From Verrucomicrobiota bacterium (GTDB lineage: Bacteria; Verrucomicrobiota; Verrucomicrobiia; Opitutales; Opitutaceae): 64,000 nt of DNA. This document shows positions 43,903 to 51,601 of the stretch, one piece after another. The notes beneath the pieces were generated by a model that saw nothing but the letters and a program-made list of their open reading frames with translations, searched no databases and was not told the DNA's origin. The position numbers and the translations under genes are program-made. The stretch lies in the NCBI GenBank assembly GCA_016222805.1, contig JACRQG010000008.1, positions 310,001-374,000 of the forward strand, written 5' to 3'. Position 1 is the first letter of the stretch. Each line of letters starts with the position of its first letter.

Positions 43903-45252
43903 TCAGGCGGGATACTCCCAGCCCTTGCGGTAGGCGCGCCGCAGGAGTTGATTGGCCGCTGCATCCCCGGGAATCACCTCCTTCACCCCATCCCATTCGA
44001 TGCTGCGGCCCAACCGGTAGCTGATCATGCCCAGCAGGGAGCAATTGGTGGATCGGTGCCCCTCCTCGATGTCGCTCACCGGACGGCGCCCGGTCTTGAT
44101 CGCATCGAGGAAGTCCGCCCAAAGCTCGCGGATGTTCTGACCATCCGGGTCGTTCAGCCTCGCCGGTTCGTGCCGCGCAGCACCGCCGTCCGCCGGATAA
44201 AAGGTCCAGCCCCCGCGATATCCTAGGTGGAGAGTACCTTTGGTCCCGTAAAAGTTGGCCGCCGCCACATCCCCCCTTTCGGCACCGTTCCCGCCAAACA
44301 GCCGGGATTCCCACGTCATCGTCAAGGACTCGAACCCGTAATGCACGACCTGGTGATCCGGGGCGTCGCTCGTCTGTTCCGTCGGCGTGAGGACCGGCTT
44401 GCCCCTCACCGGGCGGCCGCCGGTGGAGTGAATGCGCCGCGGCCACTTTTCACCCGTAATCCAGAGCACCAGATCAAACCAGTGGATGCCGGCGTCGCCG
44501 AGGTAGCCGTTGGCGTAGTCCAGGTACTGACGGTGGCCGCGGGGATGGATGCCGCGCGTGCCGGCGCCGGCATCCGGTTGCGACGGGTCGCCTCCGTTGA
44601 ACTGCCGCAGCGGAGCGGGTCCACACCAGAGGTCCCAATCCAGTTCCGGCGGGACCGCCACCGTTGGCAGCGGCTGCTCCGGGCCGGTGCCGCCCGCGTT
44701 GAGATGACAGCGCACCATGCCCACCGTGCCCACGCCGCCGCCCCGGATGAAGTCCCGGGCCTGGATCATGTGCGGGGAGGTGCGCCGGTGGGTGCCCACC
44801 TGAACCACCCGTCCATGGGAGCGCGCCGCCCTCACCATTGCCTGGCTCTCGCCGATGGTATGGGCCGTGGGCTTGTCCACGTACACATGGGCTCCCGCCC
44901 GCACCGCCGCGATCGTGCAGAGCGCGTGCCAGTGGTCGGGGGTCGTGACGATCACGATCTCCGGCTTCTCCCGGTCGAGCATCTCGCGAAAATCGCGGTA
45001 CTTTCGGGGCCGATCCCCATTGAGCCGGGTGACCTTTTCGACGGTCGGATTGACCGCGCGTTGGTCGACGTCGCAGATGCCCACGATCTCGCACTGCCGG
45101 CTGGCGATGGCCTCGCCCAGGACGTTGCCACCCCACCAGCCCGCACCGATCAAGGCGGTTCGCAACCGCCGGCCGGACTGGTCTGCAGCGCGCGCGCGCC
45201 CGGAGATGGCCCCGGCCGCGAGCGCGCCATGGAGAAAGGAACGACGATTCAT
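43903..45252 (-). CDS. Tat-type exported Gfo/Idh/MocA oxidoreductase
   Basis: 449 residues. The start at 45252 gives a Tat-like leader (MNRRSFLHGALAAGAISG). RTALIGAGWWGGNVLGEAI is the Rossmann fold, VTTPDHWHALCTIAAVRAGAHVYVDKPTAHT carries the conserved His and the DKP version of the EKP motif, and GDAGIHWFDLVLWITG is the usual C-terminal substrate motif. It is a likely periplasmic NAD(P)-dependent sugar dehydrogenase or epimerase-type enzyme, unrelated in sequence detail to the other member at 13932. Substrate unknown. No ribosome binding site stands out before the chosen ATG; an in-frame ATG at 45294 is possible. Confidence 0.87.
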   Translation of the reverse strand: MNRRSFLHGALAAGAISGRARAADQSGRRLRTALIGAGWWGGNVLGEAIASRQCEIVGICDVDQRAVNPTVEKVTRLNGDRPRKYRDFREMLDREKPEIVIVTTPDHWHALCTIAAVRAGAHVYVDKPTAHTIGESQAMVRAARSHGRVVQVGTHRRTSPHMIQARDFIRGGGVGTVGMVRCHLNAGGTGPEQPLPTVAVPPELDWDLWCGPAPLRQFNGGDPSQPDAGAGTRGIHPRGHRQYLDYANGYLGDAGIHWFDLVLWITGEKWPRRIHSTGGRPVRGKPVLTPTEQTSDAPDHQVVHYGFESLTMTWESRLFGGNGAERGDVAAANFYGTKGTLHLGYRGGWTFYPADGGAARHEPARLNDPDGQNIRELWADFLDAIKTGRRPVSDIEEGHRSTNCSLLGMISYRLGRSIEWDGVKEVIPGDAAANQLLRRAYRKGWEYPA

Positions 45253-45357
45253 GGGGAGAACCCCGACCCTGGCGGGATCCCGGTCGCGACTCAATCCACG
45301 GTTTGGGCATGCGGCGGACGTGACGCCGCCACTCCGGTCAGACCCGTCCGACTCCGG

Positions 45358-46557
45358 TCAGCGTCGCGCTTTTCCGGCGCTGAAGTAGCTCTTGATCCCG
45401 ACGGACCCGCTCGATCGGGGCCCCGTTTCCAACGTCGCCGGACGGTTGGGATCCACCCCGGTCAGAAGCGCGGGACCTTCGTCGGCGGGCAACGTCGCGT
45501 CCTCCGCCTGCACCGGCGGTTCAGCTGGACGCTCCACCACCGATACTGCGACCGCGTCGGCCTGGCGTTGCACCGCCTTGGCGACCGCCACCAGGTAGTC
45601 ATTGCCGAGCTTCACCCGCCGGCGAACCTCGGCGAACGTCTTCGCCTCGCCAAAGATCAAGTGGGGCGCACTGGCGTAGTGATCCAAGCAATCGCCCTCG
45701 AGCACGCGACTCGGCACCCGGAGACTGAGCGGTGGAGCTTCCAGCCGCCAGTTCCAGCCAAACCGCCGCGCGGTAAATGGCACGCGCACGACCACCGTCT
45801 CTCCTGCCTGATGCATCCGTTGGAGCAACAGGGGCATTTCCGGATGCTCCGGACCCTGGCCCGGCTGGAAGAGGTTAAAGCGGACTTCCTGCTCCCGCGC
45901 GGCGACCAGCGACTCCTGCACCCGACGGTAGGCCAGCGTGCCATTCGAGACGGCCGGCACGAAGAGCGGTTTCTCCAGTCGCAGCGTCACGGCCGCCACG
46001 TAGCGCATCGTCCCTGCATCCACGCGGTCCGCCTGCACCACCGCGACCCCGACTGCCCGCAGCGGCTGCCGGGCGTTCGAGTACAGCGGCGCCACGGCTT
46101 CCGGCAGGCCCTGCACGTGCTCCTCGACCGCCGAACGGAAAGGCTGCTGGAACACCGTGTGGGTCAGGCTGAAGTGCACCGCGAACACCAGCGCGGCAGC
46201 CATCGCCATCAGCTTCGCATACCGCATCCGGCGAATCCGCTTCATCTCGCGCGCCACGGCTTCCTTCTGCATGGCGGAAATGAACGGCGCCGCCGTCACC
46301 CCCGGGACATACGCCTGCGCCGTCACCGCCGCCACCGCCGCCTGCAGGTCCGACGATGCCGCCGGGGCCGGAGCCGGGCGCGACTTGCGCGCGGCCGGCT
46401 TGGACAGAGCTGGGGCCGGCAAGTCCACCATCGTTGGACGGTTGGCTCCACGATCGGCGTAATATTTCGCCCAGGGGTGCTGCGACTGTGGGTTCGGGTC
46501 TGTCAAAACGATGTCAATGTGCGCGACCGCCCTGGTCGGGCGCAATCGCTTCCTCAT
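45358..46557 (-). CDS. Unknown single-pass membrane protein
   Basis: 399 residues from the ATG at 46557; an ATG at 46431 would shorten it by 42. The N-terminal ~110 residues are Pro/Ala-rich, with a basic patch (REMKRIRRMRYAK) just before one hydrophobic helix (~115-131, LMAMAAALVFAVHF). The remaining ~265 residues are predicted outside, with no family I recognise: VVVRVPFTARRFGWNWRL and RRRVKLGNDYLVAVAKAVQ are distinctive. Codon use and base composition match the neighbours, so it looks native. It lies 98 bases downstream of the caspase-like lipoprotein gene on the same strand. The 105-base gap after 45253 has a repeated ACTCCGGTCAG (two copies about 20 bases apart). Confidence 0.65.
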   Translation of the reverse strand: MRKRLRPTRAVAHIDIVLTDPNPQSQHPWAKYYADRGANRPTMVDLPAPALSKPAARKSRPAPAPAASSDLQAAVAAVTAQAYVPGVTAAPFISAMQKEAVAREMKRIRRMRYAKLMAMAAALVFAVHFSLTHTVFQQPFRSAVEEHVQGLPEAVAPLYSNARQPLRAVGVAVVQADRVDAGTMRYVAAVTLRLEKPLFVPAVSNGTLAYRRVQESLVAAREQEVRFNLFQPGQGPEHPEMPLLLQRMHQAGETVVVRVPFTARRFGWNWRLEAPPLSLRVPSRVLEGDCLDHYASAPHLIFGEAKTFAEVRRRVKLGNDYLVAVAKAVQRQADAVAVSVVERPAEPPVQAEDATLPADEGPALLTGVDPNRPATLETGPRSSGSVGIKSYFSAGKARR

Positions 46558-46655
46558 GCGGGTGCCGCGTACGTAGCCGGGTGGAAGCACGCCAGCCGCC
46601 TCTACGCATCAACCCCACCCCCGGGGCCGCCGTTCCCGACCGCCGGGGGGATCGG

Positions 46656-48461
46656 TCAGGGCGCCGCCCAAGGGACCGGGGTCTCTTCCAGCGCGATCAA
46701 TTCGTGGAGGAGACCTAGCGCCGGCTGCGCCTCCATCGCCACGAGAAACTCCCAGGCCGCCAGCACCCGGCGGTAGTAGAGCACCCGCTCCGCCGCCGTC
46801 TGACGGCTCATCCGCCGGTCCGGCTCAGCCTCGAGGGTCGGCCCCGGGCCGATCGTCCGCGCGGCGACCATGACCGCATCGTCGGCCGAGCGCAGGCCCC
46901 AGTCGACGATCTGCCCGCGCCGCTCGACGCCCCAGCGCGTGACCGCCTCGGCCCGCGCCGGGGCCAGCGTCGCCGGAGTGGCATACCCGGACTTCCAATA
47001 CATCTCATTCAACAGGCCGTCGCCGCGGCCCAGCAGCAGGTTGCGTCCTTCGTCCTCGAGCTTCAGCAGATGCCGCTCAAACTCCCGGACCGCGGCCGGA
47101 AGTTCGACCTGCCCGGCCTCCACCGCCCGCTTCCACGCGGGCCGAAGCACCTCCGACCAGGCCCGCCGCGCCTCCCCGACGGCACCCCGGCGCCCACCCG
47201 GTCGGCTCTCGCCGCGCGGCGGCCGGCGGGCCGCCTCCAGTTCCCGCCGCGTGCCCGTGGTCAACACCGTGCGCGCGGAAGGCACCTGCTCCCCGAGCAC
47301 GGTGAGAAACCCCGCGAACTGCGCCTGCCGCGCCCGAAGGGCCGGTTCCGTGACGGCAAGGCGGCCGCTGTCGACAGCCTGCTGGTAGGCGGCGACCGCG
47401 CGACGGGTGCTTTCGGTCAGGGTCAGGGTTCGGACGAGGCGATTCTCGATCAACCGGGCCCAGGATTCCAGGTAGTGCTCCGACGTGCTCCGCGGCTTGT
47501 CGATGGTCTGGTCGATGCGGACAGCAGCCGCGTGGGCCTCCGCCAGGGTTGCTGCCGGCAATCCCAGACGCGCTCCGGTCATGAGGTCCCGTCCGAGCAG
47601 CGCCTCCGGCAGGAATCGCTCGTAGCCTACCCAGTGATCCGGATCGGGGTCAGGGTCGCAGCCCGCCGCCATCGAAGCCTCGTCGGTCGCGGTGAACCCC
47701 GCCGCCCGCAACCGGAGGCCGGGACCACGGCCCGCGGCCCACTCCGGTACCTCGGTGAACCACGCCGCCGGCGCCACCGGCTCGCGCGGCACCGCCAGTT
47801 CGTGAAAGCCGCCCGAATGGCACTGGGTCATGCAGAAGACCACGCGCCCCCGGCCAATTCCCTCCGCCAGGGTCCGCCGGAGCTCCGCGACCCCCAGCAC
47901 GCCGTTTCGATCCGTGGTCCAGCCGCCGCGCCGGCCGCGTTCGAGCTGCCACATCGTGATGGCGCTTTCCCGTTGTTCGCCCCGCCCGATCAACTCTCCG
48001 TGATCGCCGACGAAGAGGTAGAGTGTGCCGCCCTCGCGCACCGTGGGCAGGATCTCCTCCCGCAGCGCGCGCAGGAACTCCGCCTTGGTCGCCGGCCGGT
48101 TACGCGGCAGCGGCCCTGGCACCCATGCGGGCAGAACCGCGGCCTCCCGCGTGAGATCACGCCGGACATCGGCCAGCTCGGGTGCGTTCTCCGGGCGGTT
48201 GCCGATCCCGAAGAACACCCACGTCTGCTCCGGCGGCGCCCGGCGCTGGAGCGCCCCGGCCAGCGCCTGCGCCTGCAGGTACTGCGAGTAGTTGTTCGAA
48301 AGCGGCGTGCCGCCGCCCGAGAACACCACGTAGGCATCCCGCGCCGCGGCCGGCCGCGCAGCGAAGCGGGGCTCCGGCGGACCACCCGGACCAGCGCAAC
48401 CCGCCAGCACCGCGGCCAGCAGGATACCCGCAAACCGAAGGGCGCTTGGCGGAGTGGGCAT
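46656..48461 (-). CDS. Lipoprotein with caspase-like (clan CD) peptidase domain
   Basis: 601 residues with a lipoprotein signal (LLAAVLAGC, Cys22). Residues ~43-260 look like a legumain/gingipain/metacaspase fold: YVVFSGGGTPLSNNYSQYLQAQALAGAL, then a His in LYLFVGDHGELIG (H154) and a Cys in VVFCMTQCHSGGF (C214). QCHSGG matches the catalytic Cys motif of metacaspase-type enzymes. The C-terminal ~330 residues are helical and Arg-rich, with no recognised domain. It is predicted to sit on the inner or outer membrane facing the periplasm. Alternatively it may be an inactive C13-like protein, but both dyad residues are present. The 353-base gap upstream (48462-48814) shows no gene or clear site. 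Confidence 0.72.
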   Translation of the reverse strand: MPTPPSALRFAGILLAAVLAGCAGPGGPPEPRFAARPAAARDAYVVFSGGGTPLSNNYSQYLQAQALAGALQRRAPPEQTWVFFGIGNRPENAPELADVRRDLTREAAVLPAWVPGPLPRNRPATKAEFLRALREEILPTVREGGTLYLFVGDHGELIGRGEQRESAITMWQLERGRRGGWTTDRNGVLGVAELRRTLAEGIGRGRVVFCMTQCHSGGFHELAVPREPVAPAAWFTEVPEWAAGRGPGLRLRAAGFTATDEASMAAGCDPDPDPDHWVGYERFLPEALLGRDLMTGARLGLPAATLAEAHAAAVRIDQTIDKPRSTSEHYLESWARLIENRLVRTLTLTESTRRAVAAYQQAVDSGRLAVTEPALRARQAQFAGFLTVLGEQVPSARTVLTTGTRRELEAARRPPRGESRPGGRRGAVGEARRAWSEVLRPAWKRAVEAGQVELPAAVREFERHLLKLEDEGRNLLLGRGDGLLNEMYWKSGYATPATLAPARAEAVTRWGVERRGQIVDWGLRSADDAVMVAARTIGPGPTLEAEPDRRMSRQTAAERVLYYRRVLAAWEFLVAMEAQPALGLLHELIALEETPVPWAAP

Positions 48462-48814
48462 GGAGCGACGAGCCACGAGGAATGGCGCTTCTCCGCAGGA
48501 TTCCAAGCGCACACTCGCACGCCACCACGGACTAAGGTTCACGCGCCCCAGTTCACCGTTGCGACCGCGCGCGGGAGGGACGGCACACGGGCCCCCGCCC
48601 CTTCCGCCGCCGACAGCGGAACTCGGCCGTTCCGGTGGGGCACTGAAGCGGGTCCGGCCTCACCGCGGCCGGCTGCCACCGCCAACCCCGAGACACCTCC
48701 GGACCGGCCAGCAGCGCGACGACGGGATGGACATCCGGTCGGTGCGAACTAGTCTGCCTTGGCCTCCGCCGGCGGGTCCGGCCGGAGACTGTTCGCCCCG
48801 ATCCTCCTTCCGCC

Positions 48815-49726
48815 ATGAAACTTGCCCGCCGCCAGTTCCTTCGCACCTCCGCCCTGAGCCTGGGTGGGGTTTGGCTCGCCACCCGCCCCACGACCGCCGC
48901 TCCCGCCGCCCCGGCGGGGAAACCCTGCGATCCCTATGCGACCGTTGAGCTCGGCCGGAGCAAGCTGAAGGTGTCGCGCTTCTGCCTCGGCACCGGGATG
49001 CGCGGCGGCAAGCGCGAGTCGAACCACACGCGGATGGGGAAGGAGAAATTCGAGGCCCTGATCCGCGGGGCGCATGAGCGCGGAGTCCGGATGTTCGATC
49101 TCGCCGACCTGTACGGCACCCATCCCTACGTGATGCCGGCCCTTCATGGTCTGCCGCGGGATCACTTCCAGATTTGCACGAAGATCTGGTTCCGGCCAGG
49201 CGGCATCCCGGAGGCGGAGCGACCCGACGCCGACGTCGTCGTGAACCGCTTCCTGAAGGAACTGAAGACCGATTACATCGATCTCCTGCTGTTGCACTGC
49301 GTGGTCTCGCCGAAATGGCCCGAGGAACTCGCCCGCCAGATGGAGATCATCGCGAAGCTGAAACAAAAAGGCGTGGTGCGGGCGCACGGAGTGTCCTGCC
49401 ATTCGCTGGCGGCCCTCGAGCGCTGCGCCACCGAGCCCTGGGTCGACTCGGTGCACACCCGCATCAATCCCTACGGCATGAGCATGGACGGACCGCCCGA
49501 GAAAGTGGTGCCGGTCCTCCAGCAGATCCACGCCGCCGGGAAGGGAGTGGTCGGGATGAAAATCGTCGGCGAGGGCAAGCTGCGAAACGAGCCCGAGAAA
49601 CGCAGCGAGTCGGTGCGCTTCTCCCTCGGGCTGGGCTGCGTCGACGTCTTCAACGTGGGCTGCGAGTCCACCGCGGAAATCGACGATCTCACCTCCCGCA
49701 TGCGCGAGGTAAAGCTGCCGGCGTGA
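48815..49726 (+). CDS. Tat-exported aldo/keto reductase
   Basis: 303 residues with a twin-arginine leader (LARRQFLRTSALSLGG). The AKR tetrad is present: D95, Y100 (FDLADLYG), K123 (CTKIW) and H161 (LLLLHC). HGVSCHSLAAL and the C-terminal cofactor region GVVGMKIVGEGKLR follow. It would reduce or oxidise an aldehyde or sugar with NADP, unusually in the exported compartment. It starts a plus-strand trio with tight 4-base overlaps, though the two partners are cytoplasmic enzymes. Confidence 0.88.
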   Translation: MKLARRQFLRTSALSLGGVWLATRPTTAAPAAPAGKPCDPYATVELGRSKLKVSRFCLGTGMRGGKRESNHTRMGKEKFEALIRGAHERGVRMFDLADLYGTHPYVMPALHGLPRDHFQICTKIWFRPGGIPEAERPDADVVVNRFLKELKTDYIDLLLLHCVVSPKWPEELARQMEIIAKLKQKGVVRAHGVSCHSLAALERCATEPWVDSVHTRINPYGMSMDGPPEKVVPVLQQIHAAGKGVVGMKIVGEGKLRNEPEKRSESVRFSLGLGCVDVFNVGCESTAEIDDLTSRMREVKLPA

Positions 49727-50919
49727 GCGCCCTTCCCGCCGGCTCCGGTCCGTCGCTGCCACGGGATCTCTTCCTGCTCGACCCCGCCGTCGCCTTTCTG
49801 AACCACGGCTCGTTTGGCGCCACGCCACGGGTCGTGTTCGAGGATGGGGTCGCGTGGCAGCGCGAACTGGAGCGCCAGCCGGTCGAGTTCCTCGCCCGCC
49901 GGCTGGGACCGTTGCTGGCCGAGGCCCGGGGCGCGCTCGCCGCGCACGTCCAGGCCGCGCCCGACGATCTCGCCTTTGTGCCGAATGCGACCACGGCGCT
50001 GAACCTCGTGGCCCACAGCCTGCGCCTCCAGCCGGGCGACGAGATCCTCACCACCGACCACGAATACGGGGCCATGGACCGGATGTGGCGCATGATCTGC
50101 GCCCGCACCGGAGCCGTGTACCGGCCGGTTCCGGTCGATCTACCGGTGACGACCGCCGAGACTGTGGTCGAAACCGTGTGGCAGGCGGTCTCGCCCCGCA
50201 CCCGCGTGCTCTTCCTCAGCCACCTCACGTCGCCGACCGCGCTGGTGCTTCCGGTGCAGAGACTCTGCCAGCGGGCGCGCGCCGCCGGCCTGCTCAGCAT
50301 CGTCGACGGCGCCCACGCCCTCGGCCAGGTGCCGCTGAACCTCACGGACCTCGGCGCCGATTTCTATACGGCCAACGCGCACAAATGGCTGGGCGCGCCG
50401 AAAGGAGCGGCCTTCCTGCACGCCCGATCCGAAGTGCAGGCCCTTCTCGAGCCGCTCGTGATCAGCTGGGGCGAGGCGAGTCCTTGTCGCACCGGCCGCC
50501 GGTTCCTCGACGAGGTGCAGTGGCCGGGCACGCACAACCCCGCCGCCTACCTCGCGGTGCCCGCCGCCCTCCGGTTCTGGGCGGAGAACCATGGCGACGC
50601 CGTGCTCGCGCGCTGCCGCGCCCTCGCCCGCCACACCCGCGCGGCACTCAACGCCCGCACGCAGCTCGCACCCCTTTGTCCCGAGTCGGAGGAGTGGTTC
50701 GCCCAGATGGCGGCCGTGTTCCTGCCACCCTGCGACGGCCCGCGCCTGCAGGCCGACATGTACGCGCACCATCGGGTCGAGGTTCCCGTCATCCGCTGGC
50801 GCGATCGCGTGCTGCTCCGTTTCTCAATCGCTCCCTACAACTCCGAGGACGACGTGACCCGCCTCCTTTCGGCCCTGTCCGACGGCTTGCGCCGTCAGGG
50901 GATCACCCTTCCACGATGA
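49723..50919 (+). CDS. Class V aminotransferase, isopenicillin-N epimerase-like
   Basis: 398 residues from a GTG that overlaps the aldo/keto reductase stop (GTGA). It is a PLP enzyme of the isopenicillin-N epimerase/cysteine desulfurase-like group: FLNHGSFGATPR starts it, D195 in SIVDGAHALGQ binds the PLP ring, and Lys221 in TANAHKWLGAPKG holds PLP. No desulfurase active-site Cys loop was recognised. Substrate unknown. A longer reading from further upstream lies in a different frame of the reductase gene and is not supported. Confidence 0.88.
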   Translation: MSALPAGSGPSLPRDLFLLDPAVAFLNHGSFGATPRVVFEDGVAWQRELERQPVEFLARRLGPLLAEARGALAAHVQAAPDDLAFVPNATTALNLVAHSLRLQPGDEILTTDHEYGAMDRMWRMICARTGAVYRPVPVDLPVTTAETVVETVWQAVSPRTRVLFLSHLTSPTALVLPVQRLCQRARAAGLLSIVDGAHALGQVPLNLTDLGADFYTANAHKWLGAPKGAAFLHARSEVQALLEPLVISWGEASPCRTGRRFLDEVQWPGTHNPAAYLAVPAALRFWAENHGDAVLARCRALARHTRAALNARTQLAPLCPESEEWFAQMAAVFLPPCDGPRLQADMYAHHRVEVPVIRWRDRVLLRFSIAPYNSEDDVTRLLSALSDGLRRQGITLPR

Positions 50920-51566
50920 CGACTCGCCTCCGTCCCCGTCCGTCCGCGGCGAAGTCCCCGGCGGTGATTCTCGTCGCCATCGCCGGCGGCAGCGGCTCCG
51001 GCAAGACCTGGCTCGCCACCTCGCTGCACCGCCGGCTGCGGCCGCACGCCGGTCTGATCTCCCTCGACGACTTCTACCGCGATCTCTCGCACCTCCCGCT
51101 CGCACGCCGGGCCCGCACGAATTTCGACTCCCCGGCCGCGATCGACTGGCGCCTGTTTGCCACCCTCCTCCGGGCGCTCGCCGCCGGCGAGACCCCAATC
51201 CTCCCGCGCTACGACTTTGCCCGGCACAACCGCGCGGCCCGGGTGCGCCGGTGGCGGCGAAAACGGATCGTCCTGGTCGAGGGACTCTGGCCCTGGGCGC
51301 AGCCGCACCTGCGGCGGCTCTTCGCGCTGCGCATCTATCGCGAGGCCGATCCCGACCTGCGCTACGAGCGGCGCCTGCGGCGCGATGTGCGGCATCGCGG
51401 CCGGACCCCGGAAAGCGTCGACCACCAGTGGCGCCTCCAGGTCGAGCCGATGTTCACCCGCCACGTCGCACCGCAGCGCCGCACGGCGGACGTCGTCCTG
51501 GGCGCGCGCGTGACCCCGGCCGAACTCGCCGCCCTGGCGCGGCGGATTCGGCGGCTGGCGGCGTAG
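50916..51566 (+). CDS. Uridine kinase-like protein
   Basis: 216 residues. The start overlaps the aminotransferase stop (ATGA). Walker A is AIAGGSGSGKTW (22-32), followed by the uridine-kinase substrate segment LISLDDFYRDLS, NFDSPAAIDW, the IVLVEGLWPW strand (Walker-B position) and a basic lid region RYERRLRRDVRHRGRTPESV. It fits the Udk/phosphoribulokinase family, which phosphorylates uridine/cytidine in nucleoside salvage. A thymidine phosphorylase gene 5 kb away would fit the same salvage theme, but no functional link is shown. Confidence 0.88.
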   Translation: MTTRLRPRPSAAKSPAVILVAIAGGSGSGKTWLATSLHRRLRPHAGLISLDDFYRDLSHLPLARRARTNFDSPAAIDWRLFATLLRALAAGETPILPRYDFARHNRAARVRRWRRKRIVLVEGLWPWAQPHLRRLFALRIYREADPDLRYERRLRRDVRHRGRTPESVDHQWRLQVEPMFTRHVAPQRRTADVVLGARVTPAELAALARRIRRLAA

Positions 51567-51601
51567 GCCGGCTTGGCCAGTGCGGTTCGGTCGCGGCGCG
51601 G

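Noticed and set aside
46460-46510. Minus-strand TTGACA near 46506 with AAATATTAC downstream as a promoter
   Set aside because: The spacing is about 34 bases, far too long, and it lies inside the predicted coding region.
44227-46776. Plus-strand open frame of ~850 codons
   Set aside because: It is antisense to the Gfo/Idh gene and the unknown membrane protein, with no recognisable domain.
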